From NCBI GenBank assembly GCA_902779315.1, contig CACZBC010000018.1, positions 1 through 50,274 of the forward strand: a DNA stretch of 50,274 bases. The letters run 5' to 3'. Under the pieces are notes generated by a model. The model did no database searches and was not told the origin of the DNA. It saw only the letters and a list, made by a program, of their open reading frames with translations. Shown here piece after piece: positions 14,912 through 22,800 of this stretch. Source of the stretch: an uncultured Bacteroidales bacterium (lineage in GTDB: Bacteria > Bacteroidota > Bacteroidia > Bacteroidales > Bacteroidaceae). How positions within the stretch are numbered: the first letter of the stretch is position 1; each line of letters starts with the position of its first letter. Made by a program: the position numbers and the translations under genes.

Positions 14912-16216
14912 ATGAATAAAGAACAAGTTAATAGCATTATCGACTCGATGGGACTTGGGGACTTCTCCCAAGCCACCATCCGAGACATACAGGCACTCTC
15001 GCGCCTTATCGAGGAGAAGACGGGCGAAGAGGTTATCCATCTGGAGATGGGTGTGCCGGGCTTGCAACCCTCCGAAATTGCTTTGAAAGCAGAAGCGGAA
15101 GCCCTCAAGAACGGTTGTGCAACCATCTATCCTCCTAATGGAGGTATTCCACGCATCAAGAAAGCGGCTTCGGACTTCGTGAAAGCTTTCATTGGCGTAG
15201 ATGTCGCTCCAGAAGGTTGTGTGCCGACAACAGGCAGCATGCAGGGAACATTCGCCACTTTCATGGCGATTCATCACGCCTTTGCCGGTTCGAAGCAGGA
15301 TACCGTGTTGCTCATCCAGCCAGGTTTCCCTGTTCAAACCACACAATGTGATGTGATTGGCCTCAAGCACGAAGCCCTCGATATCTATAATTACAGAGGT
15401 AACGACCTGATTGCGAAACTCGAGGAAATCGTGGCGAAAGGCAATATTTGTGCGATAGTCTATTCCAACCCGAACAACCCTTCGTGGGTTTGTTTCACGG
15501 AAGAAGAGCTGAAAGGCATCGGTCAGATTGCGACAAAGCATGATATTCTCGTCCTTGAAGACCTGGCTTACTTTGCCATGGACTTCCGCCGCGACCTCTC
15601 GCATCCCTTCCAGGAGCCCTTCCAAGCCACTGTGGCACGCTATACGGACAACTATGTGCTGTGGGTTTCGGCCTCGAAGGCTTTCTCGTATGCAGGCCAA
15701 CGTATCGGTGTGACTTGCATCTCGAACAAAATATTCCATCGTGTTTATGCTCCCTTGAAGGAGAAGTTTGGCGTGGGAACCTTTGGCGATTTCTTCGTTG
15801 GCAGACTGATGTACACGCTTTCCAGCGGTTCGACACACTCCGTACAACACGCCATGTCTGCTTTGATGGAGGCTGCCGTGAAGGGAGAGTACAACTTCCT
15901 GGATGATGTGAAGGAGTATGGCCGACGTGCCAAGTTCATGAAGGACGTGCTGCTCGCCAACGGCTTCTATCTCGTTTATGATAACGACATGGGTGCTCCA
16001 CTGGCAGACGGCTTCTACTTTACCGTTCAGTACCCGGGTATGAACGACCTGCAGCTTACACGCGAGCTGATGACCTATGGTATTGCTGTCTATCCGCTCG
16101 ACACGATGGGCTCCACTCAGCAAGGTGTGCGCATCTGCACTTCCTTCTTCCGCCGCGAGCAAGAACAACTGTTTACAGAACGAATCAAACAATTCCATAA
16201 AGACCATGGATGTTAA
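14912..16216 (+). CDS. PLP-dependent aminotransferase, class I/II
   Basis: A 434-aa fold-type I aminotransferase. The PLP lysine is Lys256 in S-A-S-K-A-F-S-Y-A-G-Q-R; S-N-P-N-N-P is at 185-190 and E-D-L-A-Y-F near 216-221. In this cluster it probably interconverts aromatic amino acids and their arylpyruvates, feeding or draining IorAB; this is inferred from position. Its last 11 bases overlap the start of the second ligase gene, pointing to coupled translation. Confidence 0.92.
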   Translation: MNKEQVNSIIDSMGLGDFSQATIRDIQALSRLIEEKTGEEVIHLEMGVPGLQPSEIALKAEAEALKNGCATIYPPNGGIPRIKKAASDFVKAFIGVDVAPEGCVPTTGSMQGTFATFMAIHHAFAGSKQDTVLLIQPGFPVQTTQCDVIGLKHEALDIYNYRGNDLIAKLEEIVAKGNICAIVYSNPNNPSWVCFTEEELKGIGQIATKHDILVLEDLAYFAMDFRRDLSHPFQEPFQATVARYTDNYVLWVSASKAFSYAGQRIGVTCISNKIFHRVYAPLKEKFGVGTFGDFFVGRLMYTLSSGSTHSVQHAMSALMEAAVKGEYNFLDDVKEYGRRAKFMKDVLLANGFYLVYDNDMGAPLADGFYFTVQYPGMNDLQLTRELMTYGIAVYPLDTMGSTQQGVRICTSFFRREQEQLFTERIKQFHKDHGC

Positions 16217-17522
16217 ATCTCCGTACCTTCATCCCGAGTACGAAACGCTCTCTCGGGAGGAAATAAACAAACTGCAGACAGAACGTCTGCAAGAGACTAT
16301 CAACAGATGTGCGAATGTGCCTTTCTATGCGCAGAAGTTCAAAGAGATGGGCATCAAGGCAGAGGACATCAAATCGCCTGCTGACATTCGCAAATTGCCT
16401 TTTACCACGAAGCAGGACCTTCGCGACACCTATCCCTTCGGATTGGCCGCTGTGCCTTTGACCGACTGCGTTCGTCTGCATTCCAGCAGTGGTACGACAG
16501 GTAACCCAACCGTCATTCTGCATACAAAGAACGACCTGGACGAATGGGCAAACCAAGTGGCACGTAACCTTTGGATGGTAGGTCTGCGTCCGGATGATGT
16601 CTTCCAAAACTCATCTGGCTACGGCATGTTTACTGGCGGACTGGGTTTCCAGTATGGTGCTGAGAAGCTTGGTATGTTGACTGTACCCGCAGCTGCAGGC
16701 AACTCGCTTCGCCAGATTAAGTTCATCAAGGACTTTGGTACGACAGCCATTCATGCTGTGCCGTCTTACCTGACGCGCCTTTACGAAGTGATGCAGGAGC
16801 AAGGTGTTGACCCACGAAAGGACACAAAGCTCAAGACCTTTGCCATTGGAGCTGAGCCTCATTCCGAGGAACAGAGGAAGCGTATCGAGAACATGTTTGG
16901 CGTGAAGGCTTACAATAGCTTCGGTATGTCGGAGATGTGTGGCCCTGGTGTCGGCTTCGAGTGCCAGGAACAGAACGGTCTGCACTTCTGGGAGGACTAT
17001 TATATTGTTGAGATTGTCAATCCGGAGACGCTCGAGCCTGTGCCCGATGGCGAGATTGGCGAACTTGTCCTGACCACCCTGAAGCGTGAGGCTATGCCTT
17101 TGATCAGGTATCGTACACGCGACCTCACCCGAGTGCTTGGCCGTACTTGTCCTTGTGGACGCAATCATGTGCGCCTAGACCGCATGAAGGGTCGCAGCGA
17201 CGATATGATGGTACTGCGTGGCGTGAACATCTTCCCCATACAGATCGAGAAGATTCTCATGACCTTCCCCGAGTTGGCAAGCAACTATCTCATTACGCTT
17301 ACCACCGATAACGACAACGACAACATGACGGTCGAAGTCGAGTTGGCAGAGATGTTTACTGACGACTATGCACGCCTGCAGTCATTGACAAAGAATGTCA
17401 CACGTGCCCTGAAGGACGAAATCTTGCTCACGCCTATCGTGAAACTTGTGCCTAAGGGAAGTCTTCCTGTCAGCGAAGGCAAGGCAGTTCGTGTTGTTGA
17501 CAAACGCAAAGTATATCAATAA
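16206..17522 (+). CDS. paaK: Phenylacetate-CoA ligase, paralog 2
   Basis: A 438-aa paralog of the ligase at 13552, with the same motifs: S-S-S-G-T-T-G-N-P near 94-102, F-G-M-S-E-M-C-G-P-G-V, and Y-R-T-R-D-L. By eye it is clearly related but far from identical, so the two copies probably prefer different aryl acids, for example phenylacetate and indoleacetate or hydroxyphenylacetate. The frame is open back to 16077 inside the aminotransferase gene; the ATG at 16206 (M-D-V-K-S-P) begins the family homology. The ACT gene follows after 11 bp. Confidence 0.93.
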   Translation: MDVKSPYLHPEYETLSREEINKLQTERLQETINRCANVPFYAQKFKEMGIKAEDIKSPADIRKLPFTTKQDLRDTYPFGLAAVPLTDCVRLHSSSGTTGNPTVILHTKNDLDEWANQVARNLWMVGLRPDDVFQNSSGYGMFTGGLGFQYGAEKLGMLTVPAAAGNSLRQIKFIKDFGTTAIHAVPSYLTRLYEVMQEQGVDPRKDTKLKTFAIGAEPHSEEQRKRIENMFGVKAYNSFGMSEMCGPGVGFECQEQNGLHFWEDYYIVEIVNPETLEPVPDGEIGELVLTTLKREAMPLIRYRTRDLTRVLGRTCPCGRNHVRLDRMKGRSDDMMVLRGVNIFPIQIEKILMTFPELASNYLITLTTDNDNDNMTVEVELAEMFTDDYARLQSLTKNVTRALKDEILLTPIVKLVPKGSLPVSEGKAVRVVDKRKVYQ

Positions 17523-17533
17523 AAATAGACGTT

Positions 17534-17929
17534 ATGAAACAATTGTCCATATTCATCGAAAACAAGCGTGGCACACTCCTTACCGTGCTGAACGTTCTCA
17601 AGGAAGCAGGCATTCAGATAATCGCCTCCACCATTTCCGACACTCAGGATTTCGGCATCTATCGCATCATTTGTGATGATCCGGAGCGTGCCTTTATCGT
17701 GCTGAAGGAGCAAGGCATCACGGCAACTATTACCGATGTCTTTGCCATCCAACTCGAAGACAAACCTGGTGAAGCAGCCCGCGTGCTGGCACTCTTTGCC
17801 GAGGCTGACATCAGTATTGCCTACATGTACTCCTTCCTGCTCTCGGGCAAGGGCATCCTGGTGTTCCGCTCATCTGATACGGAAAAGACAAAGCAAATCA
17901 TCAAGGAGAAATCCCTTCAGGAGTTCTAA
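17534..17929 (+). CDS. Tandem ACT domain protein
   Basis: A 131-aa protein made of two ACT domains: residues 1-66 (Q-L-S-I-F-I-E-N-K-R-G-T-L) and 67-131 (F-A-I-Q-L-E-D-K-P-G-E-A-A-R-V). ACT domains bind amino acids. Stand-alone double-ACT proteins often lie beside phenylacetate-CoA ligase and ior genes, so a role in sensing an aromatic amino acid or modulating these enzymes is likely but unproven. It is the last gene of the cluster; a strong hairpin terminator follows 36 bp later. Confidence 0.88.
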   Translation: MKQLSIFIENKRGTLLTVLNVLKEAGIQIIASTISDTQDFGIYRIICDDPERAFIVLKEQGITATITDVFAIQLEDKPGEAARVLALFAEADISIAYMYSFLLSGKGILVFRSSDTEKTKQIIKEKSLQEF

Positions 17930-17965
17930 GTCTAATATAGGCAACGGTCACATTAATAATAAACG

Positions 17966-18000
17966 AGCGGATAGCCGTCAGAAATGGGCTATCCGCTTGT
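17966..18000. terminator. Hairpin terminator between convergent genes
   Basis: AGCGGATAGCC (17966-17976) pairs with GGCTATCCGCT (17987-17997), 11 bp with a 10-nt loop, followed on the plus strand by TGTCTGTTT. It separates the ACT gene (+) from the minus-strand membrane gene and may serve both. Confidence 0.75.
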
Positions 18001-18004
18001 CTGT

Positions 18005-18370
18005 TTATATCCTCGGTTTTTGGCAGAGGTAGGCTATCTGGGAGATGATGAAGATGATGATGCCATATATAATCGGAATGAGGACACACTTGTACCCGCC
18101 ATATATAGCTGGAGGCGGTACCAGATTGGATGGGGACACATCGCCCGTCTCGTTAAACGCCCGAAACGACTCTTGCAGAACGTCATACATCTGATAGAGG
18201 CCGAATGCGCCAAAGAGGAAACCACAAGCCAGCGCGATAAGGCCAATGTTACGAAGCCATGCGGGAGCTTTCCATGCAGCCAGGAATACCAAGGCCAGCA
18301 GAAGTGTGAGGGCTGACATACACAATGGATTACCCTCCATGAAGAAATTTGAAATCGCAGTCATAGTCAT
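18005..18370 (-). CDS. Small three-helix membrane protein, perhaps ExbB/TolQ-related
   Basis: A 121-aa protein with three hydrophobic helices (about residues 17-34, 38-58 and 93-114) and a short polar loop. The last part, Y-G-G-Y-K-C-V-L-I-P-I-I-Y-G-I, vaguely recalls the end of MotA/TolQ/ExbB channel proteins; I am not sure. It has its own promoter and is divergent from a membrane-bound LytTR regulator, so the two may work together in sensing or be regulated together. Confidence 0.6.
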   Translation of the reverse strand: MTMTAISNFFMEGNPLCMSALTLLLALVFLAAWKAPAWLRNIGLIALACGFLFGAFGLYQMYDVLQESFRAFNETGDVSPSNLVPPPAIYGGYKCVLIPIIYGIIIFIISQIAYLCQKPRI

Positions 18371-18415
18371 TACTTTTTAATTGGGTTAAAGATTTGTTTT
18401 TTACAGCTGCTGGTG

Positions 18416-18447
18416 CAAAGGTACAGCGTTATGGAAGAGGAACCAAA
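18416..18447 (-). promoter_or_regulatory. Promoter of the small membrane gene
   Basis: On the minus strand: TTTG (18447-18444), 20-nt spacer, TACCTTTG (18423-18416). A textbook match to the Bacteroidetes consensus. Confidence 0.75.
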
Positions 18448-18541
18448 TCTTTTGGCCGTTAAAACCCCTCATTTGTTTGTAGAAACCCTCTATAATGGGA
18501 TTTTGTGCCCCTGCAATGGCTTTTGAACGACAGGAATTTGC

Positions 18542-18549
18542 TATCTTTG
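18542..18549 (+). promoter_or_regulatory. -7 element of the LytTR gene
   Basis: TATCTTTG at 18542-18549, only 8 nt before the ATG at 18558, so the mRNA would be almost leaderless. The -33 element is weak. Confidence 0.5.
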
Positions 18550-18557
18550 TTGTCGAA

Positions 18558-19274
18558 ATGAAACGAACGACACTCATTATTCTCTATTGGTCAGTGGCAT
18601 TGGTTCTGTTTGCCATTGTACTTTCCAGCACAGGTTACACATTTGCCGAAGCCTTGTTCCTTGCTAGTTCGCTTTTACCTGTGGCTGTATTGTTCCGTTA
18701 TCTGTTGGTACAGGTGCGTTTTAGCTCCAGACGGCAAGGAATACGCAATGTGTGTTTCCTTACACTATTCATTCTCACGCTGGCCTTCCTTGCCGTTCTT
18801 TTGGCACATGTCATCATCCTATTCCATCGCCAGTTGTTTACTACCGAGTTGGGAGTGTCTCCCATATTGCTCAATCCGATCTTTCTGTTAGCCATGCTTT
18901 TGCTGATAATAGCAGGCGATTATTTCTTTGAACAACTCATCAGGGAACATTTGCCTGAAAGCGAGGAGTCAATAACTTTCAATAGTGACCGCCAGTCCGT
19001 GAAACTCCAAAGGAAAGAAATTCTCTATGTTGAGAGTTGTGATACAGAGACTTGGATTTATGCCACAGAAGGTCGTCGCTACCGCAACAAACGTTCCATT
19101 TCAGCATGGGCGAATCTTCTGGGACGCGACTTTATCCGCATCCATCGTTCCTATCTTGTCCGTATCTCTGCCTGCCTGGGACGTGAAGGAGAGAACATTC
19201 TGATAGGCGACGCTCGCCTCCCTATTTCGCGCAAGTATAAGGTGGAAGTGCAACAAACCGTTTCTGAGAGATGA
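18558..19274 (+). CDS. Membrane-anchored LytTR-type DNA-binding regulator
   Basis: A 238-aa protein: four membrane helices in residues 5-125, then a LytTR DNA-binding domain from about 135 (I-L-Y-V-E-S-C-D-T-E-T-W-I-Y, then F-I-R-I-H-R-S-Y-L-V-R). The frame is open from 18495, but the start at 18558 fits the promoter and places the first helix at the N-terminus. It probably senses something in the membrane and controls nearby promoters, most simply the divergent gene at 18005. There is no receiver domain and no partner histidine kinase is seen. Confidence 0.85.
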   Translation: MKRTTLIILYWSVALVLFAIVLSSTGYTFAEALFLASSLLPVAVLFRYLLVQVRFSSRRQGIRNVCFLTLFILTLAFLAVLLAHVIILFHRQLFTTELGVSPILLNPIFLLAMLLLIIAGDYFFEQLIREHLPESEESITFNSDRQSVKLQRKEILYVESCDTETWIYATEGRRYRNKRSISAWANLLGRDFIRIHRSYLVRISACLGREGENILIGDARLPISRKYKVEVQQTVSER

Positions 19275-19656
19275 TGCACAATAAAGCCATGAAGGCAAAG
19301 CGTTAACCGTTAACTGTTAACTGGCATAAAAGACATTTACGCTATTGCTTTTTCTTTCAGGCATATATATTATTATAATAGTATATAAATATAATAATAA
19401 ATAATGTATAGATAGTATTGTTTCTTTCGAGGCATTTTGAGCGTATGTGTGTATATATTGAAAACGGCACTTAACACATAACACTTAACGCTCTTCGTGT
19501 GACGCCTCGAAACGTGGCGTAGTTAAAATCCAAACGTATAGTGTTACGATTGCCAACGTATAGTGCCACGATTGCATTTATCACGTGTGTCGTTTGCAAT
19601 CATCACGTGTGTCGTTTGCATTCATCCCTGCAGTCGTTCCCCTACGGATAAAGTGA
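19275..19656. other. Gene-free island A: AT-rich tract, inverted repeat, 22-bp array
   Basis: No gene. Contents in order: an AT-rich tract at 19363-19413; the inverted repeat TTTCGAGGC 19425-19433 / GCCTCGAAA 19504-19512 with inner GAGCG/CGCTC; then the 22-bp array 19510-19641. The array ends just before the ompA terminator. Confidence 0.8.
19510..19641 (-). repeat. Array A: six tandem degenerate 22-bp units
   Basis: Six consecutive units of exactly 22 bp starting at 19510, 19532, 19554, 19576, 19598 and 19620. On the plus strand most share GTG at unit positions 10-12 and CG(A/T)TTGC at positions 16-22; units 2 and 3 share CGTATAGTG, units 4 and 5 share ATCACGTGTGTCGTTTGC. The last unit, with CCCTGCAGTCGTTCCC, matches an end unit of array C at 40422-40443. 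Assigned to the minus strand because array C runs in the opposite direction. Confidence 0.85.
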
Positions 19657-19684
19657 AAGCCCCACCACGATTGTGGCAGGGCTT
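19657..19684 (-). terminator. Terminator of ompA
   Basis: AAGCCC 19657-19662 pairs with GGGCTT 19679-19684 and CCAC 19665-19668 with GTGG 19673-19676. Read on the minus strand, the stem is followed by TTTCACTTTA, 33 bp after the ompA stop. Confidence 0.65.
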
Positions 19685-19717
19685 CCTTGTTAATCTGTTA
19701 CTGAGACTTGTCTCTAA

Positions 19718-20797
19718 TTACTTGATTGTAACGTAAACGATACGCTGTGACTCTGGGCCTTCAGCACCGTGTGCATTTGTGCCGGCAACCTTCACGCCGC
19801 GATCCTCAAGATAAGCCTTGACTGCATCGCAACGACGCTGTGACAGCTTCTGGTTGTAACCCTTAGCACCTTCTGGAGAAGCATAACCATCGAGAACAAC
19901 AGTAGCGCTCTTGTCGATAGTGTTCAGCTTAGCCTTAGCGGTGTTGGTGAGAGTAGCCTTGTTCAGAGCGAACTCAACGGTTACGCCGTTACCAACGTTC
20001 TTAGTGACAACCTTCTCAACAACCTTCTCGACAACCTTCTCAACGGGTCTGTCAACCATCTTCTCAACAACCTTGGTAACCTCGACGGGCTTAACCTCGG
20101 TGAAGTAGTGCTGACCGTTGCTGGTCTTGAAGTGATAGGTAACACCAGCGGTAATCTGACCGATGCAGTTGTGACCATAAGCGAGGCAAGCGCCATTGTC
20201 GCATACAACGGGCATACCTACACCAGGATTGCCGCGAACGATGTCGTTGTCGCGAGAGGTCTTGAGGATAACTGCAGGACGGAGGCTGATTGTCCAAGCC
20301 TTCTTCTCACCAAGGTTGAAGTCGAAGTCAAGACCGAGCTTTACATTGCAACGGTTGAGGTCGTTAGCACTTTCAGTGGTGATGCCATCGTAAGAGGGCC
20401 AGAAGAAGCGAGTATAACCTACACCGCCACGTGCTTGAATTTCGAAGAAGCGAGGAGCTCCCTTGTAGCCACCAAACCAGTTCATGAGGTTGATCTTGGT
20501 GTTAGCATAAACGCTAGCATTGTCAACAACATTGGCGCTCTTGAATGCCCAGTTCCAGTTGGCATCATCGTTGAAGCCAGCCTGAAGTTGGAATTCCAAG
20601 CTCAGAACAGGAGTGATACCCTTGGTGAAGTTGATGCCAGCTACTGCGCCATTGGGAACATCCCAATCATGCAGGTTTGTGCTTACGCCACCTTCTGCAC
20701 CAATTGACCAGTTGTCGAAAAACTTGTGACCAGTGTACTGTGCACTGGATGCCATTGCCATAGCGAACATAGCAATAACGAGAGTAATCTTTTTCAT
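19718..20797 (-). CDS. OmpA-family outer membrane protein
   Basis: A 359-aa protein: signal peptide cut near S-S-A-Q (residue 19), an N-terminal beta-barrel-type region of about 20-230, a charged linker of V-E-K-V-V-E-K repeats at about 235-265, and a C-terminal OmpA domain (F-A-L-N-K-A-T-L, D-G-Y-A-S-P-E-G, N-Q-K-L-S-Q-R-R) that should bind peptidoglycan. It probably links outer membrane and cell wall and is likely abundant, given its strong promoter and own terminator. The linker DNA is a tandem ACCTTCTCAACA-like repeat that could vary in length. Confidence 0.92.
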   Translation of the reverse strand: MKKITLVIAMFAMAMASSAQYTGHKFFDNWSIGAEGGVSTNLHDWDVPNGAVAGINFTKGITPVLSLEFQLQAGFNDDANWNWAFKSANVVDNASVYANTKINLMNWFGGYKGAPRFFEIQARGGVGYTRFFWPSYDGITTESANDLNRCNVKLGLDFDFNLGEKKAWTISLRPAVILKTSRDNDIVRGNPGVGMPVVCDNGACLAYGHNCIGQITAGVTYHFKTSNGQHYFTEVKPVEVTKVVEKMVDRPVEKVVEKVVEKVVTKNVGNGVTVEFALNKATLTNTAKAKLNTIDKSATVVLDGYASPEGAKGYNQKLSQRRCDAVKAYLEDRGVKVAGTNAHGAEGPESQRIVYVTIK

Positions 20798-20872
20798 TTG
20801 TTTAACAATTGATTAACAATATTAGTGTACTTTTCTCTTTTTCAATTATATATTTTGACCCATTTGTCGCTG

Positions 20873-20904
20873 CAAAGTTATGACTTTATTTGATATCGTG
20901 CAAG
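20873..20904 (-). promoter_or_regulatory. Promoter of ompA
   Basis: Minus strand: CTTG (20904-20901), 20-nt spacer, TAACTTTG (20880-20873). This leaves a leader of about 70 nt before the ATG. Confidence 0.65.
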
Positions 20905-20998
20905 AAAAAGTGTAATTTTTTATGCATCAAAGGCGCAAAACATGCACACTTTTGCTTTGTGTGTGTAATATTTTAGTGTTATATGCCTTAAAACATGT

Positions 20999-21838
20999 TT
21001 AATCGTCTTCTTTTTGCGGTTTGTCCTTTACAACGAGGATTGAGAGCTCATAGAGCACATAAAGCGGGATGAATACAAGCATCAGGGTGAAGGGGTCACC
21101 ACTTGGCGTGATGATGGCTGCTGAGACGAGAAGCACAACAACTGCATGCTTTTTGTACTCGCGCAGGAACCCTTTTTTCAGGATTCCCAACAGACCAAGC
21201 AGCCAAGCCAACAGGGGCATCTCGAACACAATGCCCATGACGAGGATGAGCATCGTGAAGTTGTCGATGTAGCTTTGCAGGTTGATCTGGTTGGTGATGC
21301 TCGGGCTCAGATTGTACTCCACGAGGAACCTGAAGGTGAAGGGGAAGACAAGTGTGTAACCTATTGCACAGCCCAGGTAGAACATTACGGTCCCCCCAAG
21401 GAAGGCTGGTCGCAAATGCTTTATCTCATCTTCGAAGAGGGCAGGTTCGATGAACTTCCATATCTCCCAGATGAAATAGGGGAAGGCAATGACGGCTGCC
21501 AGAGAGATGGAGGTCGAGATGTGCGTCATGAATTGGCTGGCTACATTGATGTTGATGATCTGCACGTCGAAGTCAGGCGAGAGTTTCACCACACCTCTGC
21601 CTATCGCGTTGAGCCATCGGTAAGTGAAGAAGTCGTTGTTTGTCGGGGCAAGGATGAAACGGTCGAAGATGTAGGGCATCGCGATGAATGTCCCCACCAT
21701 GATGACTGCCAACACACATGCGCTGCGGAACAAAGCCCACCTCAGCACTTCCAGATGGTCCCAGAAGGACATCGTCCCTTCCTGGATCTCTTCTATCTTT
21801 TCTTTGCTCTTGTCTTCTATCTCCATACTGTCATTCAA
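20999..21838 (-). CDS. tatC: Sec-independent protein translocase TatC
   Basis: A 279-aa six-helix inner-membrane protein that recognises twin-arginine signal peptides and moves folded proteins across the membrane. Hallmarks: M-S-F-W-D-H-L-E-V-L-R near 23-33, the Y-F-I-W-E-I-W-K-F-I-E-P-A-L motif near 126-139, and long periplasmic loops. It is the last gene of an operon that also carries tatA (25240) and a protein with a Tat signal (25202). A second ATG at 21826 would remove four residues. Confidence 0.96.
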   Translation of the reverse strand: MNDSMEIEDKSKEKIEEIQEGTMSFWDHLEVLRWALFRSACVLAVIMVGTFIAMPYIFDRFILAPTNNDFFTYRWLNAIGRGVVKLSPDFDVQIININVASQFMTHISTSISLAAVIAFPYFIWEIWKFIEPALFEDEIKHLRPAFLGGTVMFYLGCAIGYTLVFPFTFRFLVEYNLSPSITNQINLQSYIDNFTMLILVMGIVFEMPLLAWLLGLLGILKKGFLREYKKHAVVVLLVSAAIITPSGDPFTLMLVFIPLYVLYELSILVVKDKPQKEDD

Positions 21839-21883
21839 GTAGAAGCCCCTCCGTTTGTGGAAGAGGGGCTCCTGAAAAGTAGA

Positions 21884-22771
21884 TTACTTGTTGTAAGTAG
21901 CTTTTACGAACTTTGCAGCCTTCAGGTAGTCAGCGCATACCTTCATGCCATCCAAGATGTTAGGTCTGTTGCTTCCTTCCAGCTCGACCACCAAGTGCTT
22001 CAGGCCTGCCTTGTCAGCATTGTTGAAGATGGCGTCGAAGCCTACCATACCGCTCTCGCCGAATTCCTTGTGGTCCTTGATGTGGAGCAAGGTAAAGCGG
22101 CCAGGGTACTTGTTGAAATACTCGACAGGACTCACTTGTCCGCGAACAGCCCAATATACGTCCATCTCGAAGAACACCTTGTCAGCGTCTGTATGCTCGA
22201 CCATGTAGTCGTACCATACTTTGTTCTCGACTCTGCCGAACTCGTGTGAGTGGTTGTGGTAGCCAAACTTCATGCCTGCAGCGTTCACCATCTCGCCCAC
22301 TTTGTTCAGATACTTGCAGATGACGTCAGCCTCAGCAAGATTCTTGGGGTAGTTGACACCTGGGTTGACGATGTACTGCATGCCTGCGCGCTTGTGTGCG
22401 TCGATGCATTGTGCCCACCATTGCAGGGCTCCGTCGAAGTTGCCAGTCTTCAGCTCGTTGTCGTTCAGGTTGTGACCAACGTGGCTTGAGAGCACTTTCA
22501 GGCCTGCTGCTTCGATGTCAGCCTTGAACTGTTCAGGGGTTACGCCATAGAGCTTGCCGTCACCATAGTTGGCAGCCTCGACAGCTGTGTATCCCATCTT
22601 TGCAAGAGCTTTCAAGGTGCTTTCATGATTCTGCGCATACTTGTCAGGATTGCCGATGAGTTCGCGCACACTGTACATCTGGAAGGCGATTTCTTTCTTT
22701 TTGGCATCTGCATTCAAGCCGTAACCAAGGAAGGTGGCGGCAAGGCAGACAATCATAAGAATCTTTTTCAT
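21884..22771 (-). CDS. Secreted sugar phosphate isomerase/epimerase-like TIM barrel
   Basis: A 295-aa protein with a signal peptide (cut near A-D-A, residue 23) followed by a xylose-isomerase-like TIM barrel: F-Q-M-Y-S-V-R near 30-36, G-Y-H-N-H-S-H-E near 170-177, E-M-D-V-Y-W, and L-H-I-K-D-H-K-E. The acidic and histidine residues suggest a metal site. In this operon, with oxidoreductases and a DUF1080 protein, it probably acts on a keto-sugar or 3-keto-glycoside in the periplasm; this is inferred. It starts 29 bp after the DUF1080 stop. Confidence 0.88.
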   Translation of the reverse strand: MKKILMIVCLAATFLGYGLNADAKKKEIAFQMYSVRELIGNPDKYAQNHESTLKALAKMGYTAVEAANYGDGKLYGVTPEQFKADIEAAGLKVLSSHVGHNLNDNELKTGNFDGALQWWAQCIDAHKRAGMQYIVNPGVNYPKNLAEADVICKYLNKVGEMVNAAGMKFGYHNHSHEFGRVENKVWYDYMVEHTDADKVFFEMDVYWAVRGQVSPVEYFNKYPGRFTLLHIKDHKEFGESGMVGFDAIFNNADKAGLKHLVVELEGSNRPNILDGMKVCADYLKAAKFVKATYNK

Positions 22772-22800
22772 TGTTATACCTTATCTTATATAATAATGTA

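Noticed and set aside
19510-19641. CRISPR array
   Set aside because: Units follow each other without spacers, are degenerate throughout and no cas genes are present.
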